From: Bacteroidaceae bacterium
GTDB taxonomy: Bacteria; Bacteroidota; Bacteroidia; Bacteroidales; Bacteroidaceae
DNA length: 50,987 bases
Reading direction: 5' to 3'
Assembly: GCA_017546505.1 (NCBI GenBank)
Contig: JAFYWV010000016.1
Coordinates: 1-50,987 of the forward strand
The notes beneath the pieces are model-generated. The model saw only the letters and a list, made by a program, of their open reading frames with translations. It searched no databases and was not told where the DNA came from. Position numbers and translations under genes: made by a program. Every line of letters begins with the position of its first letter. Positions within the stretch are counted from its first letter, which is position 1. Below are positions 34,074 to 42,267 of this stretch, piece after piece.

Positions 34074-34784
34074 TTAAAAACTCGTCCTGTGCCCTTTCAA
34101 TTTATTGCGTAAATCCTTTGCTTTTGCCGGCGCTGTGACTTTGTCCATCAGTGCCCAGAACCTCTCGCTGTGGCTCATCTCCACGGTGTGGCACAGTTCG
34201 TGCAGCAGCACATAATCAATGAGTTCATTGGGGAGCAGTGCAAGGTATATGCTAAGGCTTATGTTGCCCCTTGTGCTGCAGCTGCCCCATCGGCTGTGTA
34301 CATTGCGCACAGTGCAGTTGCTGTATGTAAATCCTTTTTCTGTGGCAAGTTCTCTTAAACGGGTCGGCAGCATCTGCTTGGCGCGGCGTGTGAGGGCTGT
34401 TGTCACAGCATTGTGTAGCCATTTCTGCATCTTTTCATCGTTGTAGACTATGCCGGCAGGGCACAGCAGCACTGCCTCGTTGCCGCTGTATCTTATTTGA
34501 AAAATCTCCTTCCTGTGCTCTTCAATGCGGAACTTGAAATTATCGCACTCAATGGTGTAGCTGCTGTCGATGAGTGTCGCTTTTGTCTGTGGCATTTTTT
34601 GCAACAACTTTGGAACACAATCGGCAATTATTCTTTCAATTTCGCTCTTGGTGGCGCACAAGGGTACGGTGATGTGTATGCCGTCGGGGCGTGAGCGCAA
34701 AATAATGCGGTGCGCTCTTGCATTGTGTGTTACTATGATGGTGCCCCACTCGGGGTGTTCCATTATGTTCTTGGTGAGCCCCAT
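34074..34784 (-). CDS. YgjP/DUF45-family zinc metallopeptidase-like protein
   Basis: 236 residues, cytoplasmic. An N-terminal beta-rich part (about 8-100) is followed by a helical part with the zinc site HELCHTVEMSHSERFWALMD (HExxH...H). NCTVRNVHSRWGSCSTRGNISLS is the conserved WGSC segment of the SprT/YgjP (M48-related) family. Function in the family is poorly known; DNA-protein crosslink or stress processing has been suggested for relatives. It is 3 nt after argB, the last gene of the topA-led run. Confidence 0.88.
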   Translation of the reverse strand: MGLTKNIMEHPEWGTIIVTHNARAHRIILRSRPDGIHITVPLCATKSEIERIIADCVPKLLQKMPQTKATLIDSSYTIECDNFKFRIEEHRKEIFQIRYSGNEAVLLCPAGIVYNDEKMQKWLHNAVTTALTRRAKQMLPTRLRELATEKGFTYSNCTVRNVHSRWGSCSTRGNISLSIYLALLPNELIDYVLLHELCHTVEMSHSERFWALMDKVTAPAKAKDLRNKLKGHRTSF

Positions 34785-34787
34785 ACT

Positions 34788-35561
34788 CTATGCTATGATG
34801 TGAGTGCCATTTGTGCCCTCTATAGCATCGGCCTTTGTGATGATGACCTTTGACACTCCATTGTTTATGGCATTGAAAGCGTTTTCCATCTTTGGAATCA
34901 TACCGCCGCTTATCGTGCCGTCGGCAAGCAGTTGCTTGTAGCTTTCGCACGTGATGGTGGTGATGAGGCTGTCTGCATCCTCCTGGTTGCGCATCACTCC
35001 GGGGAGCTCAAAGCAGTAAATCAGTGTGGTGTCATAAATGGGGGCAAGCGCTTTGGCTGTCTCTGCAGCCATCGTATCGGCATTGGTATTGAGGATATTG
35101 CCCTTTCCATCGTGTGTCAAAGGGGCTACGATGGGTGTAATTCCCTGTTCAATGAGTCTTGAGAGCATATCTCCGTCGGCACACTCCACGTCGCCAACAA
35201 AGCCATAGTCAATGCTTTTTACCGGGCGTTTGTGTGCCTTGATGATGTTGCAGTCGGCCCCTGTAAGGCCAAGCGCATTCACGCCGCGTGCCTGCAGACC
35301 GGCAACGATATTCTTGTTCACAAGACCGCCATATACCATTGTAACCACTTTCAGTGTTTCCCCGTCGGTTATGCGGCGTCCGTCGACCATCTTGCTCTCG
35401 ATGCCAAGCTGCTCGGCAATGCGTGTAGCCGAGCGCCCTCCGCCGTGAATGAGCACCTTGCGGCCCTCTATTGCTGCAAAACGGTCAAGGAGGGCAGCAA
35501 GTGAAGCGCCCTCCTCGACAATTTTTCCTCCTACCTTTATAACGGTAATCTTCTCTTTCAT
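34788..35561 (-). CDS. argB: Acetylglutamate kinase
   Basis: 257 residues. It phosphorylates N-acetyl-L-glutamate in arginine synthesis. The glycine-rich N-terminus is VIKVGGKIV, with HGGGRSATRIAEQLGI, GLTGADCN and the C-terminal NADTMAAETAKALAP plus SGGMIPKMENA segments of the amino-acid kinase family. I start at ATG 35561, which shares one base with the speA stop (TGATG); a preceding TTG is not needed. It is co-transcribed with speA, so an arginine-making and an arginine-using gene sit together. Confidence 0.95.
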   Translation of the reverse strand: MKEKITVIKVGGKIVEEGASLAALLDRFAAIEGRKVLIHGGGRSATRIAEQLGIESKMVDGRRITDGETLKVVTMVYGGLVNKNIVAGLQARGVNALGLTGADCNIIKAHKRPVKSIDYGFVGDVECADGDMLSRLIEQGITPIVAPLTHDGKGNILNTNADTMAAETAKALAPIYDTTLIYCFELPGVMRNQEDADSLITTITCESYKQLLADGTISGGMIPKMENAFNAINNGVSKVIITKADAIEGTNGTHIIA

Positions 35562-37456
35562 CAATAGTCAAGGTATGTGTATCCGTACAATCCCGAGCGG
35601 TAGTTCGACAAGAACTCCTTGCCCTCCTCGAGCGTGATGCGGCCGTCCTTCACGGCGCTTGTCACCCAGCGCTCCAGTGTACGCACCAGTTTGCGTGCAT
35701 CGTACTGCACATAGTCAAGCACATCGGCAATGGTCTCGCCGTCGATAATCTTGTCAATGTGGTAACTTTCGTCATCCACGCTCACGTGTACGGCATTGGT
35801 ATCGCCAAAGAGGTTGTGCATATCGCCCAAAATCTCCTGGTAAGCGCCTACAAGGAACACTCCCAGATAGTAAGGCTCATTCGACTTCACACGGTGTACC
35901 TTCAACGAGTCGGCCTTGCTGTTGTAGTTTATGAAATCCGTAATCTTGCCGTCGCTGTCGCAGGTCATATCCTGGATGGTACAGCTGCGGTCGGGGCGTT
36001 CGTCAAGACGGTGTATGGGCATAATGGGGAAGAACTGGTCTATACCCCAACTGTCGGGCAGGCTCTGGAACAGAGAGAAGTTGCAGAAATATTTGTCGGC
36101 AAGCAACTTTGGCAGTTTGCGGAAGTCGTCGGGCACGTGCTTCATAGTCTTTGCAATGGCAAGAATCTCACGTGTCACGCTCCAGAACATACTCTCAATC
36201 TGTGCGCGTGTCTTCAGGTCCACGATACCGTGGCTGAATAGTTCAAGTGCCTCCTCGCGTATCTGCTGTGCATCGTGCAACGCCTCGAGCATTGTGCGCT
36301 GGTCGAGTTCGCACCAAATCTTGTACAGTTCCTTTGCAAGGTCGTGGTCACCTGCAGCAACCTCCCAATCCTCGTCCATTTGTGGCAATGCTGCTGTTTC
36401 AAGCACCTCGAAGATGAGCACAGCGTGGTGTGCCGATACCGAACGGCCGCTCTCCGTGATGATGTTGGGGTGGGGGATACCGTTCTTGTCGGCTGCGTCC
36501 ACCATTGTGTAGATGGCGTCGTTCACATACTCCTGGATAGAGTAGTTGACACTGCTCTCGCTGCTCGATGAACGTGTGCCGTCGTAGTCAACACCCAGGC
36601 CACCGCCAATGTCGGTGAACTCGATGTTGTATCCAAGTTTTCGCAACTGCACGTAGAACTGTGATGCCTCGCGCAGTGCGGTCTTTATGTGACGTATGCG
36701 TGTCACCTGGCTTCCAATGTGGAAGTGTATCAGGCGCAGGCAATCCTTTATGTCATATTTCTCAAGAATTTCAAGAGCCTCAAGCAACTCGCTGGATGTC
36801 AGGCCGAACTTGCTTGCATCGCCACCGCTCTCTTCCCATTTGCCGCTGCCTTCAGATGCAAGCTTGATGCGTATGCCTATGTTGGGGCGCACGCCAAGTC
36901 GCTTGCCAATCTTGGCAATGCGCTTCAGTTCGTTCAGCTTTTCCACCACAAGGAAAATGCGGCGTCCCATCTTCTGCGCCAACAGCGCAAGTTCAATGTA
37001 GCTGTCGTCCTTGTAACCGTTGCAGATGATGAGTGAGTCGCTGTCGGTGTTCATTGCGATTACCGCGTGCAGCTCGGGCTTCGAGCCTGCCTCCAGTCCA
37101 ATGTTATAACGCTTGCCGTGGCTTGTGATTTCCTCAACCACAGGACGCATCTGGTTCACCTTGATGGGGTAGACGATGAAATTCTCGCCCTTGTAGTTGT
37201 ACTCCTCGGAGGCAATCTTGAAACAGCCTGCAATCTTCTCGATGCGGTTGTCCAGAATGTCCGGGAAACGTATGAGCACAGGTGCAGCCACATCGCGTAG
37301 CTGCAATTCGTCCATTAACTCCTTGAGGTCAACCTTAACGCTGTCCTTTTTTGGTGTCACAGCAACGTTTCCTTTTTCGTTGATGCTGAAATAGGATGCT
37401 CCCCAACCGTTGATGTTGTAGAGATCCTCCGAGTCCTCAATGCGCCATTTTTTCAT
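35561..37456 (-). CDS. speA: Biosynthetic arginine decarboxylase
   Basis: 631 residues. It makes agmatine from arginine for polyamine synthesis. Fold type III PLP enzyme: PLP-lysine in FIVYPIKVNQ, FHIGSQVTRIRHIK, the glycine-rich phosphate site DIGGGLGVDYDGT, and DDESYHI near the C-terminus. Length is normal for speA. It overlaps argB by one base and is 65 nt downstream of aroK. Confidence 0.95.
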   Translation of the reverse strand: MKKWRIEDSEDLYNINGWGASYFSINEKGNVAVTPKKDSVKVDLKELMDELQLRDVAAPVLIRFPDILDNRIEKIAGCFKIASEEYNYKGENFIVYPIKVNQMRPVVEEITSHGKRYNIGLEAGSKPELHAVIAMNTDSDSLIICNGYKDDSYIELALLAQKMGRRIFLVVEKLNELKRIAKIGKRLGVRPNIGIRIKLASEGSGKWEESGGDASKFGLTSSELLEALEILEKYDIKDCLRLIHFHIGSQVTRIRHIKTALREASQFYVQLRKLGYNIEFTDIGGGLGVDYDGTRSSSSESSVNYSIQEYVNDAIYTMVDAADKNGIPHPNIITESGRSVSAHHAVLIFEVLETAALPQMDEDWEVAAGDHDLAKELYKIWCELDQRTMLEALHDAQQIREEALELFSHGIVDLKTRAQIESMFWSVTREILAIAKTMKHVPDDFRKLPKLLADKYFCNFSLFQSLPDSWGIDQFFPIMPIHRLDERPDRSCTIQDMTCDSDGKITDFINYNSKADSLKVHRVKSNEPYYLGVFLVGAYQEILGDMHNLFGDTNAVHVSVDDESYHIDKIIDGETIADVLDYVQYDARKLVRTLERWVTSAVKDGRITLEEGKEFLSNYRSGLYGYTYLDY

Positions 37457-37521
37457 TTTCGTGGTGTTTGATGTCGGGTTATCAATGGTTTTTTATCTTG
37501 TGTCTTTACTTTTATCTTCTC

Positions 37522-38049
37522 TCATACTCCGAACTCGCGGCGGAACGCTTCAACCGATGCCTTTATCTGCGGAGCATCCTCAAGCTTGTCGGCCTTGAAT
37601 GAATACTGCGCCTTGCTGTAGTGTGGCGTGCGTTTCTCCAGTTGTTCGGTAATGAATACCACCAGTTCCTCGTCGTTCTTGTCCTTTATCAAGGGGCGTT
37701 TGCTACGGGCGATGCTCAATCTGATGAAAAGCCTCTCCACCGGCACGTCAAGGTAGACGGTTGTACCTTGCGCGTTCATATACTCAATGTTGTCGAAGAA
37801 GCAGGGTGTGCCGCCTCCTGTGGATATTATCACATCCTCGAACTCGCCCACCTCGTGCAGTATACGGCGCTCTATCTCGCGGAAACCCTCCTCGCCCTTC
37901 TCGGCGAACAGTTGCGCGATGGTCTTGCAGTAACGTTTCTCGATATAGTGGTCGAGGTCGATGAACGGTATCCCAATCTCGGCTGCAAGCGCCCGTCCAA
38001 GCGTCGTCTTGCCCGAACCCATATATCCTGTCAGGAATATGCGTGTCAT
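37522..38049 (-). CDS. aroK: Shikimate kinase
   Basis: 175 residues from ATG 38049, which overlaps the topA stop as ATGA; a longer frame exists upstream but runs into topA. It phosphorylates shikimate in aromatic amino-acid synthesis. P-loop GYMGSGKTT at 8-16, shikimate-binding FIDLDHYIEKR and STGGGTPCF, and lid region ARSKRPLI. No signal peptide. Translationally coupled to topA. Confidence 0.95.
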   Translation of the reverse strand: MTRIFLTGYMGSGKTTLGRALAAEIGIPFIDLDHYIEKRYCKTIAQLFAEKGEEGFREIERRILHEVGEFEDVIISTGGGTPCFFDNIEYMNAQGTTVYLDVPVERLFIRLSIARSKRPLIKDKNDEELVVFITEQLEKRTPHYSKAQYSFKADKLEDAPQIKASVEAFRREFGV

Positions 38050-40382
38050 TTGCTCTTCTTTGTATAGCGTTTCTTGGCAGGGGCTTTGCCGCTCTCCTGC
38101 TGTTTTTGTATAATCTCCAAACACTCCTGCAATGTCAATTCTGCCGGGGTGACACTCTTTGGTAACTTGTAGTTACTTCCCTTGTAGGCGATATATGGGC
38201 CAAAGCGGCCGTTGAGCACCTGTAGCTCGCTCTCCTCCTCAAAGGTCTTTATGACTCTCTCGGCCTCGCTCTTTTTCTTTGCCTCAATGAGCTCAGTAGC
38301 CTCTTCAAGAGTGATGGTGAGCGGGTCGTGTGTCTTTGGCAGTGACACGTATGCGTCACCCACCTTTATGTATGCTCCAAAGCGTCCTGCTCCAATTGTT
38401 ATCGGTTGTCCGCCGAACTCGCCCAATGTGCGTGGCAGGCTGAACAGGCCAAGAGCCTCCTCAAGCGTTATGGTCTCCAGTGTCTGTCCTGGCTTCATCT
38501 GTGCAAAGCGTGGCTTCTCCTCGTCGCTTGCCGAACCAATCTGCACGATTGGACCGAAACGGCCGATTTTTACCGATACGGGCTTGCCGCTGGCAGGGTC
38601 GTTGCCCAGAACGCGCTCGCCCACCTTGTGCTCTTTCTTGGTCTGTATAATGCTGTCGACCTTTGGCTCGAACTCCTTGTAGAATAGCGAGATGTGGTCG
38701 GCCCAATGTCTCTTTCCATCGGCAATCTCATCAAACTCCTTCTCCACCGTTGCAGTAAAGTTGTAGTCCATAATCTCGGGGAAATACTCGAAGAGGAAGT
38801 CGTTTACAACGATACCAATGTCTGTCGGCAGGAGTTTTGCCTTCTCGGCACCCACGGTCTCCTTGCCCTCCTTTGTGGTTACTTTGCCGTTCTTCAGTGT
38901 GATGATATTGTATGTGCGTGTCTCGCCGGTTTTGTTGCCCTTTTCTACATATCCGCGTTGCTGTATTGTGCTGATGGTGGGGGCGTATGTTGACGGGCGG
39001 CCGATACCAAGCTCCTCGAGCTTGCGCACAAGGCTTGCCTCGGTGTATCGTGGCTGGTGCTGTGTGAAGCGCTCTGTTGCCACAATCTCCTTTGTGGTGA
39101 GAATGTCGCCCTTGCGCACTGCCGGTATTGCGGGCAGGTCGCCGGAGTTCTCGTCGTCAGTGCTCTCGCGATACACCTTTATGAAACCGTCGAACACAGT
39201 CACTTCGCCTGTTGCCACAAATGTCTCGCTGTGTCCGCTGATTGAGATGCTCACAGTTGTCTTTTCAACCTGTGCGTCGGCCATCTGTGATGCGCAGGTT
39301 CGTTTCCAGATGAGCTCGTACAGCCTTTTCTCGGGCACTGTGCCTTCGATGGTTGTGTTGCTCATATATGTGGGGCGGATTGCCTCGTGGGCCTCCTGTG
39401 CACCCTTTGTGCGTGTGGCATAGTTGCGGCTCTTGTGGTACTGGCTGCCATACATCTCTGCAATAACCTCCTTGCACGAACCGATGCACAGCGATGAAAG
39501 GTTCACCGAGTCGGTACGCATGTATGTGATGTATCCCGACTCATACAATCTCTGTGCCACCATCATTGTCTGTGATACAGTGAAGCCCAGCTTGCGTGCA
39601 GCCTCCTGTTGCAATGTCGATGTTGTGAATGGTGCGGCAGGGCTTTTCTTCAGTGGCTTGGTGGTAACGTCCTCAATGGTGAATGTCGTCTCCTTGCACG
39701 ATGCGAGGAATGCCTCGGCCTCTTCTTTGGTCTTGAAACGTTTTGACAGTTCTGTGCTCAGTGTGTTGTTCTCACCATCCTCGCCCGGCAATTCAAACAG
39801 TGCCGTTACACGGTAGCCGCTTTCGCTGACGAACTTGTTGATTTCGCGCTCGCGCTCAACAATCAGGCGCACCGTAACGCTCTGCACACGTCCGGCCGAG
39901 AGTGCGGGTTTCACCTTGCGCCACAGCACGGGCGATAGCTTGAAACCTACTATGCGGTCCAGTACACGACGTGCCTGCTGTGCATATACAAGGTTTATGT
40001 CAATCTCTCTTGGGTTCTCGATGGCTGCCTGAATGGCATTCTTGGTAATCTCGTGGAATACTATGCGCTTTGTCTTTTCGGGTGTGAGTCCAAGTTCTGT
40101 GAACAGATGCCAGCTGATGGCCTCTCCCTCGCGGTCCTCATCGGATGCCAACCAAACCATTTCGGCCTTCTTTACCTCACAGCGTAGGCTGTTGACAAGT
40201 TTTTCCTTCTCTGCAGGAATTTCGTATAGCGGTTCAAAGGTCTCGGTGTTTATACTGAATTCTTTCTTCTTTAAATCGCAGATGTGTCCGTAGCTGGACA
40301 ATACCTTGTACTCCTTGCCAAGGAATTTTTCAATTGTCTTTGCTTTGGCCGGTGACTCAACTATTACTAAATTTTTATGCAT
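38046..40382 (-). CDS. topA: DNA topoisomerase I
   Basis: 778 residues from ATG 40382 (MHKNLVIVESPAKAKTI). The longer upstream frame has an AT-rich, unlikely leader, and the -7 element lies between the two starts. It relaxes negative supercoils. Toprim domain (about 3-120) with E in VIVESPAKAK and DEDREGEA, and active-site Tyr in YITYMRTDSVNLS. The C-terminal ~170 residues hold three or more toprim C-terminal repeats of the GRFGP(Y/I)V type (KIGRFGPIVQIG, GAGRFGAYIKVG, LNGRFGPYIAYKG) in place of zinc fingers, common in Bacteroidetes. Confidence 0.96.
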   Translation of the reverse strand: MHKNLVIVESPAKAKTIEKFLGKEYKVLSSYGHICDLKKKEFSINTETFEPLYEIPAEKEKLVNSLRCEVKKAEMVWLASDEDREGEAISWHLFTELGLTPEKTKRIVFHEITKNAIQAAIENPREIDINLVYAQQARRVLDRIVGFKLSPVLWRKVKPALSAGRVQSVTVRLIVEREREINKFVSESGYRVTALFELPGEDGENNTLSTELSKRFKTKEEAEAFLASCKETTFTIEDVTTKPLKKSPAAPFTTSTLQQEAARKLGFTVSQTMMVAQRLYESGYITYMRTDSVNLSSLCIGSCKEVIAEMYGSQYHKSRNYATRTKGAQEAHEAIRPTYMSNTTIEGTVPEKRLYELIWKRTCASQMADAQVEKTTVSISISGHSETFVATGEVTVFDGFIKVYRESTDDENSGDLPAIPAVRKGDILTTKEIVATERFTQHQPRYTEASLVRKLEELGIGRPSTYAPTISTIQQRGYVEKGNKTGETRTYNIITLKNGKVTTKEGKETVGAEKAKLLPTDIGIVVNDFLFEYFPEIMDYNFTATVEKEFDEIADGKRHWADHISLFYKEFEPKVDSIIQTKKEHKVGERVLGNDPASGKPVSVKIGRFGPIVQIGSASDEEKPRFAQMKPGQTLETITLEEALGLFSLPRTLGEFGGQPITIGAGRFGAYIKVGDAYVSLPKTHDPLTITLEEATELIEAKKKSEAERVIKTFEEESELQVLNGRFGPYIAYKGSNYKLPKSVTPAELTLQECLEIIQKQQESGKAPAKKRYTKKSK

Positions 40383-40410
40383 AGCGCAGAAATACGTTTC
40401 AATTTTGCCG

Positions 40411-40418
40411 CAAAAGTA
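40411..40418 (-). promoter_or_regulatory. Promoter -7 element of topA
   Basis: TACTTTTG on the minus strand, an exact TAnnTTTG match 28 nt upstream of the chosen topA ATG. A TTTG at 40446-40443 is 24 nt further, slightly long. This supports the downstream start. Confidence 0.55.
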
Positions 40419-40538
40419 GAAAAGTTTCCCGTATATTAAAATCAAAAAAACGAAAAAAAATAAAAAGAAAATCGACATCTTTCCCCTAAAATAATATATT
40501 ATTTTAAATAGGAGAAAAAAGTTGTACCATCAAAGGTT

Positions 40539-40588
40539 AAAACTGAAAGGTGAAAACTCATTGGCACGAGTTTTCACCTTTCAGTTTT
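40539..40588 (-). terminator. 21-bp hairpin after the outer-membrane barrel gene
   Basis: Arms 40539-40559 and 40568-40588 pair perfectly around an 8-nt loop, starting 7 nt past the stop codon of the barrel gene on the minus strand. No T-run follows, like the other long hairpins in this window. The same AAAGGTGAAA-type word recurs at 34035. Confidence 0.6.
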
Positions 40589-40595
40589 TAGTCTG

Positions 40596-42263
40596 TTAGA
40601 AGTTCACCGTTGCTCCCAGCGAGCCTCTGATGCCTCTTGTCGCATATCCTGCATACTCAAAGTATTTGCAGTTCAGCAGGTTGTTTCCTTGTATATATGC
40701 TCCGATGCGTTTGTTTATCTGGTAACTGATGCGTGCATAAAGGTCGTTCTTGTTGCTCAGGCGACCTTGTGTCGAACTCTTTGTATAACGTGTGAAGTTG
40801 TATCCTGCGCGCAGTGTGAGATGTCTTAAAACTCTTATCTCGGCATTTGCGTCAACAGTAAACTGTGGCTTCATAACCAACAGATTCTTCTCTTTGCAAC
40901 TCCAGAAATCATATCTGGCATCGGCCGATAATTTCAACCAACTGCGGAGGTCGTATCCCAGGCGCAGGTCGACGAATGCGTGGTGTGTATTCTCTTGCCT
41001 GAAATTGACATACATAAGAGTGAATTGGTCGTTGGTCTGTCGTTGCAGCGTCTCCAACAAATCATCCTTGGTAAAAGTGTATCCTGCGTTGAGGCCAATT
41101 GACAGAGCGTCGAAAGAGATGCGGCTGCCAATGCCGGCGTCAACAATCCTGTATGTGGGCTTGAACCTGAAATCTCCGTTCTCGACAAATCCCCAATAGG
41201 GTGTAATGCTGTTCAGTTTTGCAAAGCTGTTGTTTGTGCGTCCACCGGTGATGTAGCCAAAGAGCGTAATGTTCTTGTTCAAATGGCTCTCGACCTTGAT
41301 GTTGGGGGCAATGGCAAAAAATCCATTTCCACGGGTGATTATGTTCATCTTTGTGCCAATGCCTACAGCCCATTTGCCAAAAGTGAAGTCGAGATATGGA
41401 TTTGTATCTATCGAGAACAGGTTGCCGTAACCGCTGTTCGCTTTTTTCAAAGTGCCGTTGTAGCTGAACGCGTCAAGATGCAAGCCAATGCCGAATGATT
41501 TCAGATAATCGGACACAACCTCGTAGCCAATGTTGCCGCCAACACCATAGCGCATTTCGCCGATGGGAGCCTTTTCTCCCGAGGAGTAGCTGCGTGCGAT
41601 GTATTCAATATCACCGTTGAAGCTGTATGACAATGCTCCTATGGGGTTTGATGTTCCGCTGATGGCCAGCCGATAGCTCTGTCCGTCCTGCTTGTCGGTG
41701 AGGGGTGTTATTACATTGTCGGTACACTGGTAGTTGAATGTGCTGTTCTTGAATGCTCCGTCAATGCCAAGCGTCAATGCCTTGAAACGGTAGCTGTATC
41801 CAATGCCGGCGATGGTGTTGAACATTCGTGAATTCCAGGGTTTTTCGGTCGCAAAAAGGTGGTCGACATCGGTCTTGTAACCGTTGAAGCCGGCATAGGC
41901 TTTCAATGCTCCGTTCTTGCCTGTGCTTAGACGGTAGGCCGCTTTTGCATCAATGTCGTTTGTGAGGCCGTATCCAAGACGTACGTATCCGGGGAACACG
42001 CTCTCCTTCTTTGGCAGAATGTCGCTGATGTCTGTCTCGCTGGTGAAACCGTTGTAGGCCTTGCCGCTCTTTGAGAACATCAGTGTCATTGGTGTGTTGT
42101 CGGTATTTGTCTCGTCGGATGGGGTGAGGTTCTTCTTCCTCACCTCAATGACTTCGGGGTTGTAGTCGTTCTCTACATTCACCACGGCATTTTTACTGCC
42201 TGTCTGTGCCTGAACGGCTCCCGACAGAACCAATGCCGAAATAAGTAAAATGGTTCTTTTCAT
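40596..42263 (-). CDS. Outer-membrane beta-barrel protein (TonB-receptor-like)
   Basis: 555 residues from ATG 42263; the frame extends further upstream but the signal peptide MKRTILLISALVLSGAVQAQ fixes the start. After a short periplasmic part (VENDYNPEVIEVRKKNLTPS) nearly all the remainder is alternating beta strands, with aromatic-rich turns and a C-terminal GSLGATVNF. The strand ending ...KRIGAYIQGNNLLNCKYFEYAGY is typical of TonB-dependent-receptor barrels, but no plug domain is seen, so transport is uncertain. It is 4 nt downstream of the large TPR gene and very likely forms an envelope complex with it. Confidence 0.72.
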   Translation of the reverse strand: MKRTILLISALVLSGAVQAQTGSKNAVVNVENDYNPEVIEVRKKNLTPSDETNTDNTPMTLMFSKSGKAYNGFTSETDISDILPKKESVFPGYVRLGYGLTNDIDAKAAYRLSTGKNGALKAYAGFNGYKTDVDHLFATEKPWNSRMFNTIAGIGYSYRFKALTLGIDGAFKNSTFNYQCTDNVITPLTDKQDGQSYRLAISGTSNPIGALSYSFNGDIEYIARSYSSGEKAPIGEMRYGVGGNIGYEVVSDYLKSFGIGLHLDAFSYNGTLKKANSGYGNLFSIDTNPYLDFTFGKWAVGIGTKMNIITRGNGFFAIAPNIKVESHLNKNITLFGYITGGRTNNSFAKLNSITPYWGFVENGDFRFKPTYRIVDAGIGSRISFDALSIGLNAGYTFTKDDLLETLQRQTNDQFTLMYVNFRQENTHHAFVDLRLGYDLRSWLKLSADARYDFWSCKEKNLLVMKPQFTVDANAEIRVLRHLTLRAGYNFTRYTKSSTQGRLSNKNDLYARISYQINKRIGAYIQGNNLLNCKYFEYAGYATRGIRGSLGATVNF

Positions 42264-42267
42264 ATTC

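Noticed and set aside
38050-38124. Longer N-terminus for aroK
   Set aside because: Would run into topA; P-loop kinases of this family start directly before the TRIFLTGYMGSGK strand, and ATGA overlap supports the shorter start.
40383-40478. Longer N-terminus for topA
   Set aside because: AT-rich, hydrophobic stretch unlike any topoisomerase; the -7 element lies inside it.
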